This document shows positions 9,801-16,535 of a DNA stretch of 16,535 bases, one piece after another. The position numbers were made by a program, and so were the translations under genes. Positions within the stretch are counted from its first letter, which is position 1; every line of letters starts with the position of its first letter. The notes below the pieces were generated by a model. It saw only the letters and a list, made by a program, of their open reading frames with translations, was not told where the DNA came from and searched no databases. Source of the stretch: Spongospora subterranea (taxonomy: Eukaryota > Endomyxa > Phytomyxea > Plasmodiophorida > Plasmodiophoridae); assembly GCA_900404475.1 (NCBI GenBank), contig OUQQ01000475.1, positions 1 to 16,535 of the forward strand, written 5' to 3'.

Positions 9801-12800
9801 CAATAACAGCCAGATCGTCTGTGCTCGTCAGCAATAACGCCACGTCAACTTTGGATGGAGGTGGAGGAGCACTCTCACTCAGAGGCGCCAATAGTATCAA
9901 CATATCCAACATCACGTTCTATCATAATGTTGCTCAATTAAGAGGAGGCGCCATAGAGGTTCAAGGAGATCAACTAGAGTTTTCTTTGAATGGGTTAACG
10001 ATCAGCGAATGTAGCGCCGCAAGCGGTGGTGGAATCTGGTGGAATTTTCTGCCTGTACCCATCAGCGATATTGGCCTTATTCTGGTTAATAACAGTGCCA
10101 AACACGGCCCTGATTATGCATCATTACCCACAGCACTCGCCTGGTCAACCTATCTTCCTCAGAATTATTCCCCCGATTCCGACAAGACATTTGCCTTTCC
10201 CATCACCCTTACTCTCCTCGATTACTATTCCCAAACTGTTTCTGTCGATAACAGCACATCTATCTCGATTTCTTCTGAGCCAGGTGTCTCTCTTATCGGA
10301 ACAGGCTCGACCGTATTATCTGAGGGTGTGGCCTTGTTCTCCCCTGGACCTGGCGCCTTTGGTGTTGCTCTTCAGCCCAATTCAACGGCAGGATTTTCCG
10401 CCAGCAGCTTCATCCCTTCTGTTGGCTTGATCCAAGCGGAGCGGTATGAAGTGTTTCTAAGAGCTTGTGCTCCTGGAGAGTTTATATCAGATAATACTCG
10501 CTGTAAACGGTGTGATGCGGGCAAGTTTAGTTGGATGGCGGTAAAGATGTTGATGTTCGTAGCTTCTCTTTTTTCACATATCTTGTTTCAGTCCTCACCA
10601 TCGTGCACATCATGCCCATCTGGATGGTACCAGGCACTGCCAGGGATGGTCTCGTGCGATATCTGCCCTCCCGGGTCCTTCTCTCAGCCGGGCTCAACCA
10701 GTTGCACTCCATGCCAACCTGGATCTTATAATCCTTTTGCCGGAATGAGTTCGTGCCCTCCTTGCTGGGCTAATACGGTATGAGACAAAGAAGATACCGC
10801 TGAAAAAAAGGAGAACAGCCCCGGGCCGAGTTCAATATAAGCGTCTCCACCCGTTCGCTGATTATTGTTTGTCAGGTCAACGATCCTAGCATCAGAGGGG
10901 AGATTACATGTGCCTGTAAACCTGGTTTTATTCGGGACACCAATCCTCTCGCTATTGGTCAGCTGTTTCCCTTTATTCCATCCAATTCCGTGATTAACAT
11001 TTGGGATTGTTCAGTGAACAGCTCTATCGCTGACGAACAGCCATATCTATGTTTACGCTGCCCTGAAGGAGGGAGCTGCAACATATATAGTGGTGTTACT
11101 TTCGAGAATGTTGTCCCTGTTTCGGATTATCAGAGTGAAGCTAGTGGGCTGAATCGCAGCTTCATTAGATGCAAGATGGATGGTCTTTGCGGTGCAGGTT
11201 TAGCCAGAGGTCATTGCAGTCTTACAGCTGATGGTGAAGGTGGGTCGCAATTCCAGAAAATAAGCATTTTCGTCACCAGTTCTCTGAACCCATTCGCAGA
11301 TGTATATGAGGGGAATCTGTGCAGTTCTTGTCGTGGTGGATATGGTCGGGTCGGACAGTATGAATGCAGTAAATGTCCAGGAATGGCTCAGAATATGCTG
11401 CTCTTGTCGATTGCTCTCCTCTGTATTATTGTATTCATTGCGTTTACAGTTGTATCAACAATGAAAGCGTCGTCTCAACCTAAAGCCGTTCATTCGATAA
11501 TCATCAAGATCGTAATGAGTTCTATTCAGTAATGTGGCGTACGACGTCGGTAAAAATTTCATTGTCCTGATCGATCGATCACTCTTCAGGTTGAATGCCT
11601 TAGCGCTCTCGTTCCGGTTCCAGTGGCCAGATAGTGTCCAAAAAACGATGGCGGTTCAAAGTAAAGTAGGTAACTGATCTGCTGTTAATCAAATATTGAT
11701 CTGAAAAACAGGCAGCCGACGTTGGCCAATCAATACTCTCGGTTGACTGCTTTCTTGGTTCTATTGACGTATCCCCATTCTACATCCAATCGGCACTGTT
11801 TATGGGTTTACCCATATTCATGGCAATTGCCCCACTCTTAGCGATAGTTCCATATCAGATCTATATCAGGATCAGCACCGGAGTCAGACTCAGTTTAGAC
11901 CATATAAAGGATCAGTATATAACATCTGTAATCGTCAGCCTATTCGTTGTAAGTTCTCAACTCATTTACTGTCTTTTTCTTTTTTTTTCATGAATTTCAA
12001 TTCATCACCTGAAATCAAATCGTCTTGAAATAGAATGCTCAATATGACAGAATTTCCATGACAGATACATCCGAATATTGTTCAGCAGACGCTCAAGATA
12101 TTCAATTGTATGTCGCTGTCAAGCCAGAGTGGATATTCCTATCTGCTCGCTGATCTTAGCCAGCAGTGCTGGTCGTCTGAGCACAGTAAATGGGTCATGG
12201 CAACAGGGTTGCCCATGCTGATTCTTTATGTGATTGGAATTCCATTTTCTGCATATATTGTCGGTCAAGCTCTCTACAGCACTGGAATGTCAATACTAAA
12301 TTAGTCTTTTTAGATTTTACGTAAAAACCAGGGTCAGTTAGATCAAATCAAAATGAAGATGAGATACAGTTTCCTGTCGCAAGGTTATACGAAATCGTGT
12401 TATTTCTGGGAAATAGTAGTTGTGGGTAGAAAGGTTCGTGCACAATAATCAAAATCGGGTGGAGATCTGACTAATCTGGAAGGTTTTGCTATCCGCAATC
12501 TCCGTCTTCCTCTCATTCTCAGTCATAATTCAGTCATTGACAGCATTGCTTTTGATCATATTGTCATTAGTATCACATGTCTATCACCATCCTTTCGAGA
12601 ATCATCTCCTTGATCACATTGAGTTCTTATCACTGTTCAACTCGTTCATCACATTCATGTGTGGACAGGTCAGTGCCGACCCCATCGTACTCTAAGAACG
12701 CTAATCCCATCATTGCGAACAGTATTTGTTTAATACAGACGTGACCCAGACGGCGGTGGTGACAACCATCGTATTAGTCGTATCGAACGTGATATTCTAT

Positions 12801-13064
12801 GGAACAGCACTAAAGGCGTTGGTCTCGGCGATATTCCATCAATATCGTGACGGGACTCCTAGAAAGGAGATATCTGATGAGCTCATAACCCCTGTTCCGG
12901 CAGGTCTAAATCAGCCAGATATGAATAAGGTGCGCTTCACGATGGGAAGCATAACAAGCAAGTTAAGAAAGCCGCACCCTGTCCTCGCCAGCATCGACTT
13001 CGGGAACAGTAATCAGGAGGATTTCACAACTACGCCTGATAGGAAATCGGACAGCGATTACTAA
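3882..13064 (+). CDS. giant multi-domain multi-pass membrane protein, putative adhesion/sensor receptor
   Basis: Seventeen exons: 3882-5423, 5474-5638, 5688-5780, 5837-7437, 7493-7844, 7900-8215, 8262-8681, 8731-9733, 9790-10540, 10592-10777, 10876-11528, 11590-11665, 11712-11948, 12065-12259, 12314-12433, 12483-12668 and 12723-13064. They sum to 8238 nt, or 2745 residues, and all splice phases agree. Order of parts: signal peptide or anchor (about 12-32), CUB-like region (about 110-340), cadherin/Ig-like stretch then six two-cysteine repeats (about 450-1120), seven RCC1-like blades (about 1135-1475), beta-helix of 12 rungs (about 1500-1950), cysteine-rich ephrin-receptor-like region (about 2055-2315), about seven to nine membrane spans (2315-2660) and a charged tail of about 80 residues. 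Many N-x-S/T sites in the N-terminal 2300 residues suggest an extracellular part. The TAA overlaps AATAAA. The first ATG is preceded by an in-frame TAA, but extra 5' exons cannot be excluded. Ligand and signalling output are unknown; receptor function is inferred from architecture. Confidence 0.9.
4200..4920 (+). other. CUB-like region of the giant protein
   Basis: Two cysteine-containing beta-rich stretches. The first runs from YCFEDQFVQLGY to VVIWRSTMYTSGLGVVF. The second contains WCRETMDGVHVYKTLDG, then RFCGVPSTINNY and the closing strand QILIVFES. The spacing (Cys, hydrophobic-acidic strand, C-G, final V-x-F strand) is that of CUB domains, which bind proteins or glycans outside cells. Similarity is by pattern only. 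Confidence 0.5.
5230..7330 (+). repeat. six Ig/filamin-like repeats with two conserved cysteines
   Basis: Repeat starts lie near 5235, 5584, 6019, 6328, 6631 and 6951. Each begins with a PD/PP-x-S-x-x-I-x-C motif (PDTSSTIEC, PDSTTLIAC, PDISSTINC, PPFATKLLC, PDVSTIINC, PSNLSSISC). A G-x-x-x-x-C-x-I-x-x-R/K strand follows (LGKSVSCQIFARS, LGSSTTCYIRSR, VGDKLTCTITSRS). The last four are about 100 residues apart. In the second repeat the two cysteines are brought together only by removing intron 5639-5687 (ISPGQ joined to GFLCRIT), which supports that splice. They are probably beta-sandwich stalk domains, each with one disulphide. Confidence 0.65.
7493..8681 (+). repeat. seven RCC1-like propeller blades within the giant protein
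   Basis: Blade signatures (hydrophobic strand, D/N-G, W/F-G) are seen as FCAVVTESGVLMTFG, CTYALSSDGVLYQWG, FMFATECQVWSIAVWD, SFGVIVLNGREMWSFG, VIMVLTSDGNLHYM, ALAITENGQVWQWD, and a last weaker one near NVFAVFIPPVITIDG. Glycine-rich loops (ISSGGYSF, ISIGGGYE) precede blades as in RCC1. Seven blades make a closed propeller. Three introns (7845-7899, 8216-8261, 8682-8730) fall inside it. RCC1 itself is nuclear; here the domain lies in a predicted extracellular segment, so it is more likely a binding platform than an exchange factor. Confidence 0.7.
8731..10090 (+). repeat. right-handed beta-helix with 12 GGA[IVL] rungs (chlamydial Pmp-like)
   Basis: Twelve copies of a G-[GA]-[AG]-[IVL] motif occur about every 26 residues: GAAIYA, GGAIFFS, GGAISLR, GGAISLI, GAVFHAF, GAVFDIE, GAVLYCI, GGAIFAT, GGAIAIR, GGALSLRG, GGAIEVQG and GGGIWWN. 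Several are preceded by S-x-[FI]-L-x-N or SNN/HNN (LFLANQ, ILSNNRAGYGGAI). This is the FxxN/GGAI logic of chlamydial polymorphic membrane proteins and other right-handed parallel beta-helices. The helix opens with a capping stretch whose Cys-containing edge (KCGFDSVNC) comes just before intron 8682-8730. Likely an elongated adhesive or glycan-binding rod. Confidence 0.75.
10440..11390 (+). other. cysteine-rich ephrin-receptor/GCC2-GCC3-like region
   Basis: Repeats of the form C-x-x-C-x-x-G-x-[FY] with G-x-x-x-C endings: RCKRCDAGKFS, CTSCPSGWYQALPGMVSC, CDICPPGSFSQPGSTSC, CTPCQPGSYNPFAGMSSC and CACKPGFIRD. A second cluster reads YLCLRCPEGGSC and LCSSCRGGYGRVGQYEC, followed by SKCPGM at the membrane edge. 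This pattern commonly precedes multi-pass regions in large protist surface proteins. Intron 10541-10591 interrupts the first repeat. Confidence 0.75.
10541..10591 (+). other. 51-nt intron without a stop codon, length divisible by three
   Basis: It begins GTAAAG, ends TTGTTTCAG and has a pyrimidine-rich 3' half. Left in place it would read through as 17 hydrophobic residues inside a cysteine-rich repeat; removed, it restores the normal repeat (KFSWMA joined to SSPSCTSCPSG). Gene finders could easily keep it as coding. Confidence 0.8.
11390..12870 (+). other. multi-pass membrane region and start of cytoplasmic tail
   Basis: Hydrophobic spans (some overlapping exon joints) begin NMLLLSIALLCIIVFIAF, FYIQSALFMGLPIFMAIAPL, YITSVIVSLFVIHPNIVQQ, WVMATGLPMLILYVIGIPF, LLSAISVFLSFSVIIQ, ALLLIILSLVSHVYH, FLSLFNSFITFMCGQ and VVTTIVLVVSNVIFYG. 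This gives about seven to nine helices. Between them are loop motifs often seen in large protist surface proteins: a cytosolic F-x-W-P segment (FQWPDSVQ), SVDCFLG, YLLADLSQQCW and GYTKSCYFWEIVV. The tail from about 12850 is Ser/Thr and charge rich. The membrane topology and any channel or receptor role are inferred. Confidence 0.7.
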
Positions 13065-13068
13065 TAAA
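13063..13068 (+). promoter_or_regulatory. AATAAA hexamer overlapping the giant gene's stop codon
   Basis: The TAA at 13062-13064 forms part of an AATAAA. The next possible start codon on the same strand is about 50 bp away, so 3' processing must happen in a very short space. Confidence 0.4.
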
Positions 13069-13116
13069 CATGAGGTACATCATTTTAGGGCTGTTGTTGC
13101 CGATTAAGGCTTGAAC

Positions 13117-13868
13117 ATGAATTCAAAAGATGTTCATATATTGTATCACCGTTTGGTTTCGCAAACTCAATGGTCAATCGCCAACCGTTGGAAGTATATA
13201 ATTGCCATTTCGCAATATATTCGTCTGATTAACTCAGTCTTTTACTTGCGAGCTTCAACACACTTTCAGCTCTCTGTATACGAATGCTATTAACTAATTT
13301 GTTCGGAGATTCTGTTCCTGTTCATATATTATCCAGTGTCCCCTGATCGAGTCGCCAATCTGATTTCTCATTGTGAACTGTTCGGTGCGGTCTCAGACTG
13401 TGGGATATTACAGGTGGAACAAAAAGAGCTGCACTTGCCAGGGCTGAACAGCGCCTGATCGAACAGCAACAGCTGGTGGCAATCATGGCTCAGCCGACGG
13501 AAGCCACAGTCGCCGATCTAGATAAAGGGCAATACCATCCTTTGATAGACTATCATGATTGTGGAGAAGCGACAAGAGGATATTCCGGATGGAAATATTC
13601 ATCTGAGGCGAGTGTGGCTCGTTATGCACATGGGGACACATTGTCGGTAATTGGGCGAAGATGTTATGAACAGTGCGGTGGCTGATCGAAACAACCTGGT
13701 TTCAGTTGGACTGAAGTGTCTGAAAGCAGCACCATCGCAGGCAAGACGGAGGCAAAACCCATCGTTGAAGACGACAAAGGAGGGGGGGAACAATCTTCAC
13801 CAAAGAACCATAAACGTAAACACCATCTTAAAGCTGGTCATTTGAGTAAAGGTCACGGGGAGCTCTGA
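13117..13868 (+). CDS. tentative five-exon gene, unrecognised protein
   Basis: A phase-consistent model is 13117-13193, 13238-13275, 13337-13372, 13414-13642 and 13706-13868. This is 543 nt, or 180 residues, with introns of 44, 61, 41 and 63 nt bounded by GT and AG. Visible parts are an N-terminus beginning MNSKDVHILYHRLVSQTQW, a hydrophobic-polar helix LLLASFNTLSALLSPDRV, a helical stretch AALARAEQRLIEQQQLVAIM, an aromatic-rich middle (YHPLIDYHDCGE, GYSGWKYSSE) and a hydrophilic, basic C-terminus (SPKNHKRKHHLKAGH). The W-LL-SF-LS pattern and a following SPDR faintly recall Mediator subunit MED8, but this is weak. An alternative reading skips the intron at 13276 and needs a one-base change in a CCCC run near 13340. 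The gene could be real, mis-modelled or decayed. Confidence 0.4.
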
Positions 13869-13949
13869 GATTATATCAGCAAACTGATGTCAAAATCTCA
13901 ATACAAAGCAATATTCAGATGAGTCATCTTAGTTATTAGGTCGTCTATA

Positions 13950-14477
13950 TTACAGCAATTCGCAAAAACTGAAATTCGAACATCGACAAGTTCGAGAATG
14001 TGGTTTACGGTCTTTGCCAAAAAATTGTATTGTTTGCTATGGGACAGCCTGATTTATAGAGTTGCTAATGATCAAATTTTCTGGATTTGAGACGGACTGG
14101 CTGAAGTAAAGAGTGGTTTCTTGGCCCAGTACATCTGAAGCAGTTACCTTCCCGTTAAAAAGCTCACGAAAATCAACTCCAAGAATGATGAGGTATCCGA
14201 GCGGTTATCTTTGATTGACAACGACGTAACTTGCCTCAGCTGGGGAAATGCACATAGAGATTCAGAAAAATGATGTGTTGAGACAACTATAACATTCGCA
14301 TTAGGGGCAAATCCACCATTTCACTGAACTGAAAAGTGAGGGCGTTCTGGATAAAGCAAAATCACATCGTGGGGAATGAATAATTTGCAATTCTTTATCG
14401 AAACCCATCAGACCATACACTTGTATTTGCCCTTCCGCCGCCAGAACGTTTAATGATGAGGAAAAAATATCGAGATT
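13950..14477 (-). other. minus-strand coding-like segments in three frames
   Basis: Between the small plus-strand gene and the kelch gene (13869-14601) the only structure seen is a run of open minus-strand segments: 14301-14477 (58 codons, containing QIQVYGLMGFDKELQIIHSP), 14144-14320 (58 codons, containing NVIVVSTHHFSESLCAF) and 14037-14204 (55 codons, containing LGVDFRELFNGKVTASDVLG), the last continuing past a TAG to 13950. The peptides look protein-like but each is in a different frame. Splicing can join the first two (donor GTGAAA, acceptor CCCCAG) in phase. No family recognised. Either a decayed gene, an intron-containing small gene, or 3' sequence of the kelch gene. Confidence 0.3.
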
Positions 14478-14601
14478 TTAGTTTTGCTGTTATGAAAATA
14501 GATTAAAGGAATTTATTGTAGGGGGTTTCAAATGTAAAAATTCATTCCTTGCCAGATACATTATTAATGCGATTTTGGAACACGTGCGAAAGTCAGAAAA
14601 T

Positions 14602-15694
14602 TTAAAGCGCCTCAACTACGGGATCATCAGGAATGGTGATCTTACTAGCATCGAATCCTATACTTTCCACAACGGCAGCGTCGATATTGAGGGCGAACAT
14701 ATTGTCGAGCGGGAAGATATTATTCTCAAGTACAGAAGGCGTGATACCTCCGAAGATCAAGATCTGATTGTTGACGAGCGTGGCTGAATGTGATGCGCGT
14801 TCTTCGGGAACCGAGCCGAGACCTTTAACTAAATGCCAAACGAGGGTCTCTGTGTCCAAAACGTGGATGTCGTTGTAGAAATGCGAGCGCCCAGCTGTCC
14901 CGCCGAATAAAAACAGGAATTTCCCGATAACCGTTCCAGAATGCCATGCACGAGGACCTGGGGGCTCTCCTCTCAATGGCAGTTGAGACCATACTTGTGT
15001 TGAGGTATTCAGGGCGAACAGATCGGAAAGGTAATGGGTGACGCCATGAATGCCGCCGAACACAAATATATATGATCCAACGGCGTTGGCCGAATGACCT
15101 CGCCTTGGAGTAGGATGGGAACCTGAACAATCTATCTGCGCCCATTGCCAAGCTAAATAATTGTCAGTAATGAGAATGATCTTGATCAAAAAAAGCGAAT
15201 ATAATTTTACATGGGTTTAGGGACCAAACGTCGTTGAACTGTTCGACGCTATTCCATCCCCCGATCATGTACATGGAATCATTGATTACAACACAGGCAT
15301 GATCACGTCTTGCAGCTGGGCCTCGTCTGTCCTTGTTTTGCTCCATGGCGATCTCCATCCCTTTAACGTCGTAAAGCATACCGGAATTGCAGTATTCTTC
15401 CCCATCCCATCCGCCGAATATATAGATGTGTTGCCCAAGGCTGACAGCACTGTGCCCAACCCTGGCTGCATTTCCCGCTGCCGTTCTACAGACTGGAACA
15501 ACGGTACAGCAACGAAGCGAGTCGATTCGAATATGGCAAAAGTCATGACGCTCTTGCCCTCCACCATATCCTCCAAATATCACTAATGAATCACCAACCA
15601 ATGTAGTCGAATGGGAGCTCCGGGCGATGATTTTATCGCCAGATAAGTCCAGCTTTTTCCAATGTAAAGGACGGCCATTGAAAATGGCACTCAT
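14602..15694 (-). CDS. kelch-repeat protein, six repeats
   Basis: Two exons on the complement, 15694-15211 and 15152-14602, separated by a 58-nt intron (GTAAAA ... TATTTAG). They total 1035 nt, or 344 residues. The joint restores a repeat end (WSLNPSWQWAQID). Six kelch repeats are visible, each with the R-x-x-HS ... I/L-x-x-FGG ... W pattern: ARSSHSTTLVGDSLVIFGGY, ARVGHSAVSLGQHIYIFGGW, ARRDHACVVINDSMYMIGGW, PRRGHSANAVGSYIFVFGG, PRAWHSGTVIGKFLFLFGG and RASHSATLVNNQILIFGG. This should form a single beta-propeller for protein binding. No BTB, F-box or membrane segment is present, so the partner is unknown. Start chosen at 15694 (MSAIFNGRPLHWKKLDLSG); a second ATG 13 bases upstream at 15707 is in another frame. 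Closest in style to Rab9-effector/Tea1/acyl-CoA-binding-type kelch proteins, without a clear orthologue. Confidence 0.9.
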
Positions 15695-15707
15695 GTTTGA
15701 GTGCCAT
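15684..15707 (-). repeat. 10-bp perfect inverted repeat with 4-nt loop over the kelch start codon
   Basis: The arms are ATGGCACTCA and TGAGTGCCAT, with a 4-nt loop. The kelch ATG (15694-15692) sits at the loop and right arm. The left arm itself supplies an upstream ATG (15707) in a different frame, opening a 24-codon reading frame that overlaps the main one. In mRNA this would fold into a stable hairpin. Confidence 0.6.
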
Positions 15708-15947
15708 CCCAAGGGCCTTTTACAGTGGGGTATCTGGTGAAATGGCCAAGTGCGGGGCCTCCCCTATGTACAGTACACTGTGGAGCGCATGTTCCTCTTG
15801 CGCTCACCGAACTGCAGAACAACGAGCCGTGGCGCATTATTCTGCGTTACTTTAAGTCCCCTCGCCATTCGTGATGAGCACGGCGACTCGATCTGCGCAA
15901 TGGTCGCGGTCGGAAATGATCTAGGGACAACCATTTTCAAGTCTTCA

Positions 15948-16083
15948 TGCATCAGCGTAGCACAAGTCTCCAACAGAGACTAAGATCTGCGAACCCGCTG
16001 CGGGAGCGCAGCATCAGAAGCTTGATTGTTGCGACAGCGCCGATTCGCAGATCTTTGTTGGAGACTTGTGCTACGCTGATGCA
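15948..16083. repeat. 40-bp imperfect inverted repeat with 50-bp spacer
   Basis: The left arm 15948-15993 (46 nt) and right arm 16044-16083 (40 nt) are exact reverse complements except for a 6-nt insertion (GAGACT) in the left arm. The arms begin and end with TGCATCAGCG / CGCTGATGCA. The spacer holds a further small hairpin, GCTGCG-GGAG-CGCAGC, near 15996-16011. No target-site duplication or transposase is visible. It lies between the kelch start (15694) and an RCC1-like fragment (16104). Could be a foldback element or MITE, the product of a local inverted duplication, or a structured RNA or replication site. Confidence 0.75.
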
Positions 16084-16103
16084 AATGGAAAGTGCTGATA
16101 AAA

Positions 16104-16346
16104 TCAATGGGATTCAGTACCTCGACCGATGGTGACAACTTTTGTCTCGAGACCTTGGACGATTTTGCCAGGACGGCCGTGATTATGAGTTGCTCCTAAA
16201 ACTGTCAACCAGAACTCATTAAAAAATATAACGTGCTGAACATCAAAGCATTTACTGTGTCCTGGGAGAGCGTGACCGGTTCTGGCGACGCCTATGATGC
16301 GACGATTTAGCCACCAATCAAAGGGATACCTCGACTGAGTATACAC
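16104..16346 (-). pseudogene. RCC1-like fragment, partial or decayed
   Basis: The open frame ends at 16104 and contains RRIIGVARTGHALPGH, then, past a likely 54-nt intron (16202-16255, GTAAAT ... GACAG), LGATHNHGRPGKIVQGLE and KVVTIGRGTESH. The pattern I-x-V-A-x-x-G-H ... G-A-x-x-x-x-G ... V-x-x-I-G-x-G-x-E-S-H is that of RCC1 blades. There is no credible start codon. A likely upstream piece reads in another frame (about 16440-16307: GTELLDTNRDRQEPSYRF, CVDSVCILSRGIPLIGG). Either unresolved introns join them or the gene is broken. The stop lies only 21 bp from the inverted repeat. Beyond 16450 to the window end I see only a short open stretch (TWGHGIKP) that could be one more blade. Confidence 0.35.
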
Positions 16347-16535
16347 ACACTATCCACACATCTGATGAACCTATAGCTTGGTTCCTGTCTGTCCCGGTTG
16401 GTGTCCAATAGCTCTGTTCCATTGTCACATTTCACTGATCTAGTGTTTCATGAATTGTCCCGAACAATATTATGATTGTTCCGACAAATCGGTTTTATCC
16501 CATGTCCCCAAGTCGGTGTCATTGTGGTGCCAGTT

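Noticed and set aside
10026..10430. Plus-strand 134-codon frame inside exon 9
   Set aside because: It is an alternative frame of the beta-helix and following linker; the Pro/Leu/Ser-rich composition is typical of a shadow frame.
14185..14260. tRNA-Ser/Leu-like D-arm sequence (TATCCGAGCGGTTA)
   Set aside because: There is no matching T-arm (B box GGTTCRANYCC) and no acceptor stem pairing nearby.
15299..15586. Plus-strand 95-codon frame
   Set aside because: It is antisense to kelch repeats 1-3, which are clearly coding on the other strand.
15764..16135. Two frames overlapping the inverted repeat (15764-15973 minus, 15947-16135 plus), both encoding ETCATLM
   Set aside because: The shared peptide results from the inverted arms read in opposite directions; neither frame resembles a known protein.

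Overview
The window is nuclear DNA from a compact, intron-rich unicellular eukaryote. All the clear genes are split by short GT-AG introns, mostly 41-61 nt, and the proteins are eukaryotic (tousled-like kinase, STEEP1/UPF0428 family, kelch propeller, multi-domain multi-pass membrane protein). No bacterial operon logic, tRNA, rRNA, CRISPR array or intact transposase gene was seen. The lineage cannot be fixed from sequence alone. A TLK orthologue argues against yeast-like fungi; the giant adhesin-like membrane protein resembles those of free-living protists and early-branching holozoan or fungal lineages.

Layout, left to right. Positions 1-140 hold a very AT-rich coding tail unlike the rest of the window. 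A STEEP1-family zinc-ribbon gene follows (286 to about 1096, +), then a complete ten-exon tousled-like kinase (1331-3578, +). A 300-bp gap contains a signal-peptide-like reading frame that starts directly after the kinase stop codon. The centrepiece is a 17-exon gene (3882-13064, +) for a protein of about 2745 residues: signal peptide, CUB-like region, six Ig/filamin-like repeats, seven RCC1-like blades, a right-handed beta-helix of 12 GGA[IVL] rungs, an ephrin-receptor/GCC2-GCC3-like cysteine-rich region, a multi-pass membrane region and a cytoplasmic tail. Only 52 bp further on is a tentative five-exon small gene (13117-13868, +).

The right part runs on the minus strand. It holds coding-like debris (13950-14477), a two-exon six-kelch-repeat gene (complement 14602-15694), a long imperfect inverted repeat (15948-16083) and an RCC1-like partial or decayed gene (16104 to about 16450).

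Function: the kinase and STEEP1-like genes are housekeeping genes (chromatin assembly; ER/membrane trafficking or nuclear role). The giant protein is predicted, by inference, to be a cell-surface adhesion or sensing receptor. Nothing in the sequence links the neighbours into one pathway. Exon boundaries were worked out by hand from reading phase, splice-site dinucleotides and remembered family alignments, so they are predictions. In the TLK and giant genes every splice phase is consistent and the total coding lengths divide by three.
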